Position numbers and translations under genes: made by a program
Shown here: piece after piece, positions 1 to 10,100 of the stretch
Numbering within the stretch: position 1 is the first letter of the stretch
Layout: each line of letters opens with the position of its first letter
The notes under the pieces: model-generated
Database searches by the model: none
Told to the model about the DNA's origin: nothing
What the model saw: only the letters and a program-made list of their open reading frames with translations
Source: Bacteroidales bacterium
GTDB lineage: Bacteria; Bacteroidota; Bacteroidia; Bacteroidales; Paludibacteraceae
Direction: 5' to 3'
Length of the DNA stretch: 40,574 nucleotides
NCBI GenBank assembly: GCA_015061185.1
Contig: SUWZ01000032.1
Span: 1-40,574, forward strand

Positions 1-17
1 GACTCCTCTTGAGGTCG

Positions 18-665
18 CTAGAGTGTTACATCCTGAATATTTTTAATATCGTGCATTATCAACTTGAATTCAGCATTTATAATATCACCAATCCGATAGA
101 AACGCTTGCCTTGAATCTCTCCGGTGGGTTGTATGGTATCTTTACAACACGCTAAGTTGATACACCTTGCAACATACTCCGTACAATACAATGCAGAGTC
201 ATTATTCGCATCAAAATCTGTATCAAAGGGCGTAGGCTTACGTTCATAAAACTCGGCCCACTCAACTATTTTTTCTCCCAAAAGAGAATCTTTTAACGGA
301 AAGACTTCCCACTCCAATGACTCTCTTATAAAATCAACAGCAGAACTCTTCATCACCTCCCCTACTCCGGTAAATTCACTTGCCTCTGAATGGTATATAA
401 AAAGAGAATCTCCTTCACAAGCTACAATACCAATATGAGAAAAACGAGAATTTTCTCCATTCAGTTTTTGGAAGAACGAAGAAAAATAGCCATTGCCCAA
501 CCGGCAAATCAGGTCTCCATTTTTAACATTAGATGGCAGAGATAAATTTAGCCCATCAATTGTTTCTGATGGGCTAATTTCTTTATCTTTACTGCACATT
601 GTACAAATAAAAGGAAATAATAGAAAAAAGAAAAGAATTACTTTCCTTTCATGTTTACTTTCCAT
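18..665 (-). CDS. Permuted papain-like (YiiX/YaeF, C92-type) lipoprotein
   Basis: The 215-residue protein resembles the YiiX/YaeF family of circularly permuted papain-fold (NlpC/P60-related) cysteine hydrolases, which act on amide bonds in the cell envelope. In these the catalytic His precedes the Cys. Here the His lies in FSHIGIV, after the GDLICR strand, and the Cys in LYCTEYV. The N-terminus is a hydrophobic segment ending in a possible lipobox (FICTMC), so an outer-membrane lipoprotein is likely. It is the last gene of the thrA operon, and its ATG start (663-665) overlaps the end of the preceding gene by 28 bp. No later Met would keep the signal peptide. The substrate is unknown, and the link to threonine synthesis may be purely transcriptional. 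Confidence 0.72.
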   Translation of the reverse strand: MESKHERKVILFFFLLFPFICTMCSKDKEISPSETIDGLNLSLPSNVKNGDLICRLGNGYFSSFFQKLNGENSRFSHIGIVACEGDSLFIYHSEASEFTGVGEVMKSSAVDFIRESLEWEVFPLKDSLLGEKIVEWAEFYERKPTPFDTDFDANNDSALYCTEYVARCINLACCKDTIQPTGEIQGKRFYRIGDIINAEFKLIMHDIKNIQDVTL

Positions 666-982
666 TCTCCATCGATTTTATACAAAGTCATCATGCGCTC
701 TCTTGTCGCATCATTTTCTGTATAGAATACATACGCAGTATTATCAACGATAGAATCTCTCAAGCAATTAATTTTATAGTTGGGATTTATGTCAATTACA
801 CCCATAGAACTTGACATATCAATCATTTTTGCTGTACTTTCTGTACAATATTTTTTAGCTTCTTCCACCTTACCTTTTGCTAAGGCAGTAGCAAAATCTT
901 CTGCAACACTCATAGGAGATTGTGTACAAGCTGTCAATCCCAATAACGCTACTAGTAATACCAAATTTAAACACCTTTTCAT
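638..982 (-). CDS. DUF4878-like lipoprotein
   Basis: This is a 114-residue small lipoprotein. The signal peptide ends in a clear lipobox (LTAC, Cys19), followed by an alpha/beta domain of the NTF2-like/DUF4878 type: an N-terminal helix with AEDFATALAKGKVEEA, then strands ending in LYKIDGEWKVNM. Proteins of this kind are common in Bacteroidetes and have no assigned role. The gene sits 9 bp after the homoserine-kinase-like gene and overlaps the C92-type gene, so it is co-transcribed with both. The assignment rests on the overall pattern and the typical IDGEWKV ending. Confidence 0.75.
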   Translation of the reverse strand: MKRCLNLVLLVALLGLTACTQSPMSVAEDFATALAKGKVEEAKKYCTESTAKMIDMSSSMGVIDINPNYKINCLRDSIVDNTAYVFYTENDATRERMMTLYKIDGEWKVNMKGK

Positions 983-991
983 ACCAAATAA

Positions 992-2200
992 TTATTTATT
1001 TAATAAACGTTTAATAAACTCATCTCCGGAAAGTTCTCCATAAACACCATCTTTCACTGAATCTTCATCGTACTTTGTTACTTTATCGCCCTCTCTATCA
1101 GGATGATAAATAATAAAAGGAATGGCATCTGCAGTATGAGTTCTCAATCTACACGGAGTTGGGTGGTCCGGAAGAATAGCGATTGTAACCGGCTCGTCCC
1201 ATGTTGACACCTCATCAAAAATCGGCTTAACAACCCTATTTTCCAAAAACTCAACTGTTTTTAATTTCAATGCCACATCTCCTTCATGACCTGCCTCATC
1301 ACTTGCCTCCACATGTAAATAGACAAAATCAGACTCTTTTAAGGCACTGATTGTTGCCGCCACTTTCCCCTCATAATTTGTATCATAAAGACCTGTTGCA
1401 CCTTCAACTTCAATAGGTTTTAACCCGGCATAAACACCAATACCCTTTATCAAATCCACAGCGGAAATGACTGCACCATTTTTTAATCCGTATTGCTCCA
1501 TAAGTGTCTTCATCTGAGGCTTATAACCGGCAGACCACGGCCAAATACTATTGGCAGGGTCTTTCCCCTCTGACATACGCTTTAAATTCACAGGATGGTT
1601 AGAAAGTATCTCTTGTGATTTCAAAATCAACTGATTCAATTTTGCTGCAGTCTCTTCGGCTTCGGGACAATCAGCCTTTACCATAACCTCCCGAAATGGT
1701 GTTCCGGGAACATCGTGCGGAGGAGTACAAGAGACTCTTTTGTCTCCACCCTTAATTTTCAACAAGTGACGATACGAAACGCCGGGAAAGAATTGAACAA
1801 TATCATCACCCAATCCTTTATTCAACGCATCTATTAATTCATACGCCTCCTCGTTAGAAATATGTCCGGCAGAATGGTTCTTTATTTTCCCATCTTCAAT
1901 ACAGATTATATTGCATCGCATAGCCATTTCATTAGGCTCTATTTCAATACCCATGCTGGCAGCCTCAAGAGAACCTCTTCCCTCGAAAACTTTTGCAACA
2001 TCATATCCTAAGACAGATAAATTTGCAATTTCGCTACCAGGATGAAACCCTTGAGGAACAGTCTTAAACAAACCGCAAGAGCCCAATGAAGCCAATTTAT
2101 CAATAGTAGGAATATTGGCCGCTTGCAAAATCGTTTTGTTCCCCAATTCTGCAATTGGCTCATCAGCCATTCCGTCTCCTAAAATTATCAAATATTTCAT
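992..2200 (-). CDS. iPGM-like protein, probable homoserine kinase (ThrB2 type)
   Basis: The 402-residue protein belongs to the archaeal-type cofactor-independent phosphoglycerate mutase family in the alkaline phosphatase superfamily. Visible metal and nucleophile motifs are LGDGMAD at the N-terminus, GSEIANLSVLGYD (phosphorylated Ser), GRGSLEAASMG, HVEASDEAGHEGD and LPDHPTP. In Bacteroidetes the member lying next to thrA is the proposed homoserine kinase, which makes O-phosphohomoserine for ThrC, and no classical GHMP-type thrB appears in this window. It starts 10 bp after thrA ends, so the pair is an operon. That the substrate is homoserine rather than phosphoglycerate is inferred from the neighbour and from family knowledge. 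The start ATG at 2198-2200 gives MKYLIILGDGMAD, the usual N-terminus. Confidence 0.85.
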   Translation of the reverse strand: MKYLIILGDGMADEPIAELGNKTILQAANIPTIDKLASLGSCGLFKTVPQGFHPGSEIANLSVLGYDVAKVFEGRGSLEAASMGIEIEPNEMAMRCNIICIEDGKIKNHSAGHISNEEAYELIDALNKGLGDDIVQFFPGVSYRHLLKIKGGDKRVSCTPPHDVPGTPFREVMVKADCPEAEETAAKLNQLILKSQEILSNHPVNLKRMSEGKDPANSIWPWSAGYKPQMKTLMEQYGLKNGAVISAVDLIKGIGVYAGLKPIEVEGATGLYDTNYEGKVAATISALKESDFVYLHVEASDEAGHEGDVALKLKTVEFLENRVVKPIFDEVSTWDEPVTIAILPDHPTPCRLRTHTADAIPFIIYHPDREGDKVTKYDEDSVKDGVYGELSGDEFIKRLLNK

Positions 2201-2210
2201 AAATTCTATA

Positions 2211-4631
2211 TTAACGAATATTTGCTATACTAATAATATCGGCAAAGACACCGGCAGCAGTAACCGCAGCACCGGCACCATAGCCTCTAATCATCATTGG
2301 ATCTTTATATCGGGCAGTATTGATGATAATCAAGTTGTTGCTTCCTTCCAAATCGTAGAATGGATGACGGGAATCAACAGCCACCAAACCAACACTTGTT
2401 TTTCCATCTTCCAATTTAGCCACAAATCTCCAACGCTTGTTCTCTTTCTCTAAGACCTTACGCTTCTCTTCAAATTCAGCATCAAAAGATTCAACCTTTG
2501 CCCAAAAATCATCCAAAGAACCTTCAAAGAAATCGCTCGGAATAAACAAATTTTTCTCCACATCATCTTGCTCCACTCTTAAACCAGACTCACGAGCCAA
2601 AATAACCAATTTACGAATTACATCCTTTCCACTAAGGTCGATACGAGGATCCGGCTCAGCAAATCTAGCCTCCATAGCCATACGAATAGCTTTACTCAAT
2701 GGTATTTCTGCACTAATTGTATTGAATATAAAATTCAACGTTCCGGACAAAACTGCCTCTAACTTCAAAATTCTGTCGCCGGAATAAATTAAGTCATTGA
2801 TGGTATTGATGATAGGAAGACCTGCCCCCACATTTGTCTCAAACAAATACTTAATGCCCTTCTTTCTTGCAATCTGCTTCAACTCCATATAGTTATCATA
2901 ATCGCCTGATGCTGCAATTTTATTAGCCGCCACAACAGAAATGTTATGCAATAACAAATCCTTATAAATGCCGGCAATCGCCGGAGAAGCAGTACAATCC
3001 ACAAAGACACAATTATAGATATTCAGATCAATCAGAGCATTTTTCAATTTCTCCGGAGTTGAAGGGGTTCCCTTTTTCAACAACTCATTGTAGCATGTCA
3101 AATCAATTCCATTGCGGTCCAAAATGAAGTTAGCTACATCAGCAATACCTATAACTTTCACTTTCAATGAGTTTTGACTCATCAATAACTCTTTCTGAGT
3201 ATGAAGTTGTTCCAATAAACTACCACCAACTGTTCCGGTTCCTACAACAAAAAGATTCAACTCTTGGTACTCTGACAAGAAGAAAGATTCATGAATTGCA
3301 TTCAAGGCTTTCCTCAAATCCTCCTTACGGACAACACAAGAAATATTTGTTTCGGACGACCCTTGAGCCACTGCAATCACATTGATATTGTTGCGTCCTA
3401 AAGCATCAAACAACTTACCGGAAGTTCCTGTAGCACGCTTCATATTTTCTCCAATAATTGCAATTGTAGCCAAATCTGTTTGATAAGTTATCTCATCAAT
3501 AATATTTAATTCCAGTTCAAACTCAAACTCAGCCTTTAACACATCCACTACCAAATCAGCATCCTCATCACTTATTCCAACTGTGATAGATGTTTCTGTC
3601 AAGGCTTGAGTTACAAAAAATGATTCTACTTCAATCTCATCCAACGTCTTAAAGATACGAGTTTTGATGTCTTTACAATTACACATTCTTTGTCCATAGA
3701 ATGTAATCAAAGTTGTATCCTCAAGGGATGAGATACCTTTGATTGTCTTTTCATCATAAGAATTATTGGATATTATAGTTCCTTTTGATGATAAGTCCTC
3801 TATGTTTTTTACATAAATAGGAATATTTTTCTTAGACGCAAAATAGATTGCCGGAGGATAAACAGCACCCGACTTTAACGAACAAAATTCAGACGCTTCC
3901 TCATAACTCAAATGGTCTATTTCATACGCCTTACTAATTACCTTAGGATCAGCAGTCATAAAACTACGACCTTTATTCCAAATCTCAATGGATTTAGCAT
4001 TAAGAGCAGATGCAACCATCGCTGCTGTTTGGTCGGTTCCTCCTCTACCTAAAAGAGTTGTATAATTTTCACGTTCACTTGAAGCAATATAACCTGCCAA
4101 CACAACACGTGTAGCATCCTTCTTTATGTTTTTTCTAATATTATCAAAAGAAATCTTTTCACTTACAAAAACCTCTTCTCCTATTCCATAAGTTTTGATT
4201 AATTCCCTTGAATCAATCCATTTAGCATCTAAATAATAACTCACCATTGTTGATGCTAACAACTCTCCATACGCAACAATAGAGCAAGTAGATTTAAAGG
4301 TTGAATCTTTCAATAAAAAAACACCTTTAAGCATATTGCTCAACTCTAAGAAATAGTTATCCATTTGCTTATTCAAACTTTCTCTTGCTGCAACTGGAAT
4401 AATCCCCTCTATCAATTGATTATGAACTTCTTTTACTTTTTGCAATAAATCAACATAGGTTGCATCTCCATCGGTGGCTTTTTCAACTGCAGAAAACAAC
4501 CAATCTGTTACACCATCAACTGCAGAAACAACTATCACTACAGAATCGTTGACTTCATCAACAATTCTCTTTACATTTTGCAAATTTGCAATGGAGCCTA
4601 CGGACGCTCCGCTAAATTTCAAGACTTTCAT
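2211..4631 (-). CDS. thrA: Bifunctional aspartokinase / homoserine dehydrogenase
   Basis: The 806-residue protein has the full ThrA layout: an amino-acid-kinase domain (about 1-285), two ACT domains (about 295-455) and a homoserine dehydrogenase domain (about 460-806). The dehydrogenase half looks intact, with the nucleotide-binding FVVGTGTVGG, catalytic-Lys AANKIAASG, GAGLPIINTIND, EPDPRIDLSGKDVIRKL and the terminal GYGAGAAVTAAGVFADI. The kinase half keeps GVTD, YGELLA and GRGGTDQTAA, but the N-terminal KFGGTSVG reads KFSGASVG. The TDVDG segment after EIW reads NKGRS (residues 219-223), and the GAKV Lys segment reads KSGAV. The first ACT domain is also divergent. The dehydrogenase is therefore probably active, while aspartokinase activity is doubtful. 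It is the first gene of its operon, with a promoter-like site upstream. Confidence 0.95.
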   Translation of the reverse strand: MKVLKFSGASVGSIANLQNVKRIVDEVNDSVVIVVSAVDGVTDWLFSAVEKATDGDATYVDLLQKVKEVHNQLIEGIIPVAARESLNKQMDNYFLELSNMLKGVFLLKDSTFKSTCSIVAYGELLASTMVSYYLDAKWIDSRELIKTYGIGEEVFVSEKISFDNIRKNIKKDATRVVLAGYIASSERENYTTLLGRGGTDQTAAMVASALNAKSIEIWNKGRSFMTADPKVISKAYEIDHLSYEEASEFCSLKSGAVYPPAIYFASKKNIPIYVKNIEDLSSKGTIISNNSYDEKTIKGISSLEDTTLITFYGQRMCNCKDIKTRIFKTLDEIEVESFFVTQALTETSITVGISDEDADLVVDVLKAEFEFELELNIIDEITYQTDLATIAIIGENMKRATGTSGKLFDALGRNNINVIAVAQGSSETNISCVVRKEDLRKALNAIHESFFLSEYQELNLFVVGTGTVGGSLLEQLHTQKELLMSQNSLKVKVIGIADVANFILDRNGIDLTCYNELLKKGTPSTPEKLKNALIDLNIYNCVFVDCTASPAIAGIYKDLLLHNISVVAANKIAASGDYDNYMELKQIARKKGIKYLFETNVGAGLPIINTINDLIYSGDRILKLEAVLSGTLNFIFNTISAEIPLSKAIRMAMEARFAEPDPRIDLSGKDVIRKLVILARESGLRVEQDDVEKNLFIPSDFFEGSLDDFWAKVESFDAEFEEKRKVLEKENKRWRFVAKLEDGKTSVGLVAVDSRHPFYDLEGSNNLIIINTARYKDPMMIRGYGAGAAVTAAGVFADIISIANIR

Positions 4632-4752
4632 ATTTTTATTTTCTTATAGGGACTACAACTCCCCGATTATTATTCTTTACTATCAAAGTCCTACTAATCT
4701 CACTGAATTTCGGACCCAATCTAATGCGATAAAATTTAACAAACAAAGATAA
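4632..4752 (-). promoter_or_regulatory. thrA promoter and leader region
   Basis: On the minus strand TATCTTTG (4744-4751) matches the Bacteroidetes -7 element TAnnTTTG. No clear -33 TTTG is seen at the expected distance. The transcript leader would be about 100 nt. It can be read in one frame without a stop up to a TAA just upstream of thrA, ending in a peptide with several Ile, Val and Thr codons (...ISRTLIVKNNNRGVVVPIRK), but with no ATG. It also holds GGGGAGTTGTAGTCCC, which could form a small hairpin ahead of the start. This might be an attenuation leader; the evidence is weak. Confidence 0.4.
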
Positions 4753-4803
4753 TAAAAAGAGACGAAGTTTTATCTATGATTGAATAGATTTTAATTATAT
4801 GCA

Positions 4804-4840
4804 TAAAAAAAGGAGTTAAACACATCCTGTCTAACTCCTC
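4804..4840 (-). terminator. Rho-independent terminator after the porP-like gene
   Basis: AGGAGTTA (4811-4818) and TAACTCCT (4832-4839) form a perfect 8-bp stem with a 13-nt loop. Read on the minus strand, the stem is followed by seven T residues (4804-4810). It lies 23 bp past the stop of the PorP/SprF gene and separates the surface-protein cassette from the thr operon. Confidence 0.88.
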
Positions 4841-4862
4841 TTGTATTTTATCGAACGATAAA

Positions 4863-5804
4863 CTATTCAAAGAAATCCTCTTGGGATGCCGCTGAAGATG
4901 TTTTCTTTCTTTCGATTGAATAAGACAACATCACCTCATGAGAAGTTCCGGCTAAACGAGATACATTTCCAAAAGAGTAGTCAAAAGTATATCCTAAACG
5001 GAATCTCTTATATTCAGCCCCAAGGGTAATAGCCAATGGGTTAGTTCCAAACTTATCGCTCATATCCGGATGCCATGTCAATCCTCCCCAAATAAATCTG
5101 TTGTAGAAGGCTGTAACATTCACTTCCAAAATATTTGTTTTTTCGTGATGCATATATGTTAACATCGGAGCTATATCCCACTTATCATTAATGTTAAACA
5201 GATAACGAGCATACCAATAGAAGTGGCGACCTGTTCTTAGTGTCATAGACTCACCATTGGTTAAGTGGGTCATTGAGAATCCTACCAATAAATTCTCACG
5301 GAACGTGAACTCAGCACCGAAGTCCATGTCGAATCGAACATGTTTGTCGTAATCCTCAGTCTCTTCGAATCCCAAGTCCGGCCACTCCGTATCATCATCA
5401 AAGATATACTCATCAACATTAAACGAAGTTCCTAAAATACCCATACTTAGTCCGAGCGAAACCAACATCTCATCGTTAATTCTCAACCCATACGAATAGA
5501 CCAATTTGGCATTGGTAAAACTACGAGTGATACCCAAATTATCGTGAGAGAATGTGATACCTACTCCCGAATTAATCTGAGAAATAAAGGTCTGAGCATT
5601 AAACAAGAGCGTTTTAGGAGCATCTTCCACTCCGGCATACTGATAATGCCCCAAAAGGAAGAGGTCAACATCCTCAACGTTACCTATACCTGCAGGATTC
5701 TTGTTAATACGAGAAAAATATTGTTGGGAAAGGAGCAACTCTTGTTGCGCATTTACCGCAAATCCTAATGAAAGGAATCCTATCAAAACTAATAACTTTT
5801 TCAT
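4863..5804 (-). CDS. PorP/SprF-family outer-membrane protein
   Basis: This 313-residue predicted beta-barrel of the PorP/SprF family has a Sec signal peptide (cleavage about AVNA|QQELLL) and the family's opening pattern QQYFSRINKNPAGIGN. It continues with alternating short strands through to LGAEYKRFRLGYTFDYSFGNVS. PorP/SprF proteins work with the type IX secretion system. Members encoded beside type B C-terminal-domain cargo are known to help secrete that cargo and hold it on the cell surface. It is the last gene of a three-gene set, 17 bp after the OmpA/PD40 gene and followed by a terminator. It is probably a cargo-specific paralogue rather than the core PorP, because the core porKLMN genes are absent here. 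Confidence 0.9.
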   Translation of the reverse strand: MKKLLVLIGFLSLGFAVNAQQELLLSQQYFSRINKNPAGIGNVEDVDLFLLGHYQYAGVEDAPKTLLFNAQTFISQINSGVGITFSHDNLGITRSFTNAKLVYSYGLRINDEMLVSLGLSMGILGTSFNVDEYIFDDDTEWPDLGFEETEDYDKHVRFDMDFGAEFTFRENLLVGFSMTHLTNGESMTLRTGRHFYWYARYLFNINDKWDIAPMLTYMHHEKTNILEVNVTAFYNRFIWGGLTWHPDMSDKFGTNPLAITLGAEYKRFRLGYTFDYSFGNVSRLAGTSHEVMLSYSIERKKTSSAASQEDFFE

Positions 5805-5821
5805 CTTTCGTCCCTCCCTAA

Positions 5822-7120
5822 TTATTCGTTAATAATTTTTACATCAACACGTCTGTTCTGTTCATGCTCAGGTTCTGTTTGAGCATTTGGAACAATTGGT
5901 TCGGTTTCACCTTTACCAACAGCAACTAAAATAGTAGGATCAACACCACGCTTCAATAACAATTCGCGAACGAATTTCGCACGTTTGTCAGACAATCTCA
6001 TGTTGTAATTATCATCTCCACGAGAGTCTGTATGACCACTAATCTCAAATGTAGCTCCAGGGAATTCCTTCATCGCTTCTACCAATTCGTCCAACTGAAC
6101 CTCATACTCAGGCTTCATAACATACTTGTCCAAATCGAAGAAGAATAATACCCAATGGAACCCCTTAGGTTCATCCAAAGGTAACTCCAAAGCTAACTCT
6201 GTATCATGTGTAACATAGAATGGAGCAGGAGCATAGATGTCATCGCTTCCCTTTCCGCCCGGTCTATCAGAAATGAAAAATACTCCGATATTCTTTCCAA
6301 AAATGATATTATAATCATTGGAAGGTGTATTTACCAAATCAGACAATGCCTCAACTTCTCCCCACTTATTATCTTCACCATGAGACATGTAAATATCTTT
6401 GCCTCCATTACCATCTGTTCTATCAGACGCAAAGAACAATAAAGTATCTCCAACAATCAATGGGTAATCCTCAGACGATTGACCATTCACAACAGAATCT
6501 CCCAACAAAACCGGACGACTCCAAATTCCATTCGCCTCTTGATCTATATACCACAAGTCTCGAGACCCTTTTCCTGCCTTAAACTCACCCGAAAAATAGA
6601 TTCTCTTACCACCCTTACCTAATGAAGGATTATACAATCCGGAAGCACCTCTACCTTGTTGCACCCAACGAGAAACAGCTAAAGATGAGTTCTTATACTT
6701 TAATGGTTGTGGCATAATGCCTTTGATTTGCAACATGGTTACTTTGTCCCACTTCTTCTCCTCCTTAGACCATGAAGCCTCAAACAAATCATTTTTCTCT
6801 GCCTCACCTAATTTTGAGAAGTAAAGCTTATTGTTTTTTTCATCGTAGGCAAAAGTACCATCTATACCCAATCCCATCAACTCCGGACAAATCTCAATTT
6901 TGTCTATCATTCCCTCTGAATTAGGTTGGAACACATACGCCGTATCATTACGGAAAAAGGCTATTTTCCCATCTTTGTATGGCGACATAGGAAGTTCCTT
7001 GGCTGAGGTATTAATGTCGGACGATTCAAAATCAAACATGCCTCCACTTAACCGACTTTCAACTGAATATGCCTCCAACGAAAGCCCGACTGTCAATATT
7101 AAATAAAATATCTTTTTCAT
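5822..7120 (-). CDS. OmpA-family protein with PD40-like repeats
   Basis: The 432-residue exported protein has a signal peptide (about 1-20), then WD40/PD40-like beta-propeller repeats (GKRIYFSGEF, DTLLFFASDRTDGNGGKDIYMS, NIGVFFISDRPGGKGSDDIYAP). These are followed by a C-terminal OmpA peptidoglycan-binding domain (about 325-432). The diaminopimelate-binding signature is present: HTDSRGDDNYN and NRRVDVKI. The order resembles PorE/SprE-like proteins that tie T9SS components to the cell wall, although no TPR region is obvious. It sits between a type B cargo gene and a PorP-like gene (gaps of 21 and 17 bp), which suggests that it anchors that pair to peptidoglycan. Confidence 0.88.
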   Translation of the reverse strand: MKKIFYLILTVGLSLEAYSVESRLSGGMFDFESSDINTSAKELPMSPYKDGKIAFFRNDTAYVFQPNSEGMIDKIEICPELMGLGIDGTFAYDEKNNKLYFSKLGEAEKNDLFEASWSKEEKKWDKVTMLQIKGIMPQPLKYKNSSLAVSRWVQQGRGASGLYNPSLGKGGKRIYFSGEFKAGKGSRDLWYIDQEANGIWSRPVLLGDSVVNGQSSEDYPLIVGDTLLFFASDRTDGNGGKDIYMSHGEDNKWGEVEALSDLVNTPSNDYNIIFGKNIGVFFISDRPGGKGSDDIYAPAPFYVTHDTELALELPLDEPKGFHWVLFFFDLDKYVMKPEYEVQLDELVEAMKEFPGATFEISGHTDSRGDDNYNMRLSDKRAKFVRELLLKRGVDPTILVAVGKGETEPIVPNAQTEPEHEQNRRVDVKIINE

Positions 7121-7141
7121 ACTCCTATGACTTTAACATTA

Positions 7142-10100
7142 TCAAAATTTTGCAACCTCAAGCGTACCTTTTTGGATTGTTCCATCAGGTAAGAAAAGAC
7201 GATAGTAATATGTTCCGGGTTCTGCAATCTCGCCTCTGTATGTGGCATCCCAACCATCAGGACCCTCAAAAATCATCTGTTGATAACGATTGTAAATCTC
7301 AACTTGATAACCTTTCATAAAACTATTATTACGTTCTAAATCACTCGCATCATTATGTGGTGTAATGATATTCGGAACTTTCAATGAGACCTCCAAAGAG
7401 ACTGTATCCGAAGGAGACGCACATCTCTTATCAGCAATATTTACATCTGCAAAGAAGTCTATATTTCCATTTTTAGTTGGTTTATATTCCAACTCATAAA
7501 CACCTTCAGTCTCCTTGATTTTTTCTCCATTTCCATACCACAAGAAACTATCAATAGCAGTATTGGAAGATTCTACTGTCAATTTAACAGACTCACCGAA
7601 AGAAACCTTCGTATCAGAAATTTCAATATCCAATACAACTTGGTCTGCTGTACTCAACGAAAGTGATGTTGGAGCAGAAATTCCACATTTCTCATCTTCC
7701 AAACGAGCCACATACAACTCTCCAGCCTTAATTGCCGGCACTTCAATTGTCACAACAGCTCCCACAGAATCTTTTTCTGTACATGGTATCACTTCCGCAC
7801 TATTCCAATCAAATTCCGCTGTATCACTTGCAGTAGCAAAAGCATTCCACAAGATGTTTTTAGGTGTTCCGGAAACAATTTTCAATTTCAAATCTGCCGG
7901 AGTTTCTTTATCAGAATGAAGACAATATAAACTATTGTCCGGTTCCAACTCTACAGCCGGATCATTTGCCACAATTGTCAACGCCTCATTGATGGCATGC
8001 ATATACTTACATTCTGTTGAATTTATTGAGCCATATTTTAGTAGAGTGTCAATTGCCTCATAAGTTGCAGCTACTATGACACGGAACGTGGTCTTTTCTG
8101 TAAAGGTATTCTCTCCTTTCTTTGTTACAATCTTGATGATACTATCACCGCATATATTTCCATAATTTTTCCATTGCCCTTCAGTCGATGCGTTTTTATA
8201 TTGGTACAAATAAAGAGGGTTAGAAATAAATTGAGTTATGCCCAATTCATTGAATGCATGTAATTGGAATGTTTCTCCTAAACAAGCCTGCACATCTGTG
8301 GAAGAGCCTATTACAGAATCGCCCTCCTCATCCCAAATTCCGGCCTCTAATTCAATAGTTGGATAACAAATCGAAATAGAGATATCATCAATCAAAATAT
8401 CATTACCGCCATTAGCATTTCCTCCTATTGCATTGTTATACAATCGCATGGTATATTTTGAACCATTGATTGGGAATTTAAAGGTCAGATTAGCCCAATC
8501 AGATGCTAACAACAAGGCGTCTTCACGATTTTCTTGCACTCTTCTTTGGATATCACCGGTAGAAACAGAGTGTACCGTATCTCCATTCTCATCCAACAAA
8601 TCCAAACGAAGATTTACAGGGACATCAGAACCCTCCTTGAATACCGCATTACAAATAAAACAAGAGAACAATAACTTTACATTTTGACATAAAGTATCTA
8701 AATGAATATCTCTCTCATAAATCAAAACATTTTGTTTCCCCTCTGCACAATTCACAAACAACATACCTCCATTTTTATCCCCTGCGGTATGATCTTCTCC
8801 TTTCCAATAGTCTTGACTATCATAATTAGGGCCATCACCTAAATATGGATTAGATGTAATGATATAATACCCATCATCCAAGCGATACTTACCACACCAA
8901 TTACGGGTTGGATTAATTACATTAGGGTCGGTTAATCCATACGAATGCTCTCTCACATAGCTAAATGGATCCGGAGCCCAATAATTTTCAATCGTATATT
9001 CAATACCCGACTTGCCATCAATTGTACCTTCATGCAATTTTATTTGTCCTACGGAATCTTTAGCATAATAAGAAGTTGCAGAAGCAAACATTCCGAAGTC
9101 GTCCAACCATAAATTTCTTTCTACAAAAAAAGAATCTGCATGATGTACAACACGAATCACCACAGAATCTGGCGAAACTGCAAAAACCGGCAACCCGGAA
9201 TATTGAGACTTCCCTTTTGCAATCACTCGATACAAAGCACTTCCTTGTGGTTTAAATTTTTTCCACACTTTTGTTTTTCCACACTCAAACTCTTCCCACT
9301 CTGCATCCGCCTTTTCCAATGATTTCAAACTCAAGCAATACTCAACATCACCTTCAAAACCGACCATCGCTTCATCCAATATCTCTATTGATGCAATATT
9401 GGAAAAAGAGCTAATCTCGTACTCTTTTGCATTGAATGTTTTTCCATTAGCATTATTCACTACAAATCCTCCCATTGAAGGTTTTGCATACGACATCTTC
9501 ACCGGTGAAGAAATCAATTCCTTATCAACATCTGTATATACAATATTTGCCTTCAATGCATAATAAAGTGTTTCATAAACTTTATCTCCCATTTTCAAAC
9601 CTGAGAGAGTTAATGTTTCAGAAGTTGCCCCCTCTATCTCTTTCCAATTTTCTGCATCTTCACTCACCACCCACTGATAGGATGTAAATTGAGCAGTGTC
9701 AACAGAAGAACAACCAAAACCTGACAATTCAAATTCCTGAGTCGGTGCAGTTAAAACAGCTTTGCTTGTTGTAGCTTTCACACCATCATAAGGTGTAGTA
9801 GGCAATGATGTCTCTATCCTATTTGGGGTAACGCGAGTATTAATATAAAACGAGTAACTCCAACTCTCTCCTGAATTATCCATTTTTATTCGCCAAGCCG
9901 GTTCAGTGCCATTCCCCTCATAATAAATATTAGCATCATTGGATACCAAATCAGACTGTCCCATTGGAACTCCATCCTTTAAGATTTGAAATTGAGCAGG
10001 GGACCAACCATTCATACGTGCAGTAACTCTAAAGACAGTACCGCATTCATCAGCTTCCGTAACGGTTGCTCCTGCAAATGCATACCAATTATTAAACGTA

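Noticed and set aside
992-2200. Glycolytic phosphoglycerate mutase as the main role
   Set aside because: Operon placement directly after thrA and family knowledge favour homoserine kinase, though mutase activity cannot be excluded from sequence.
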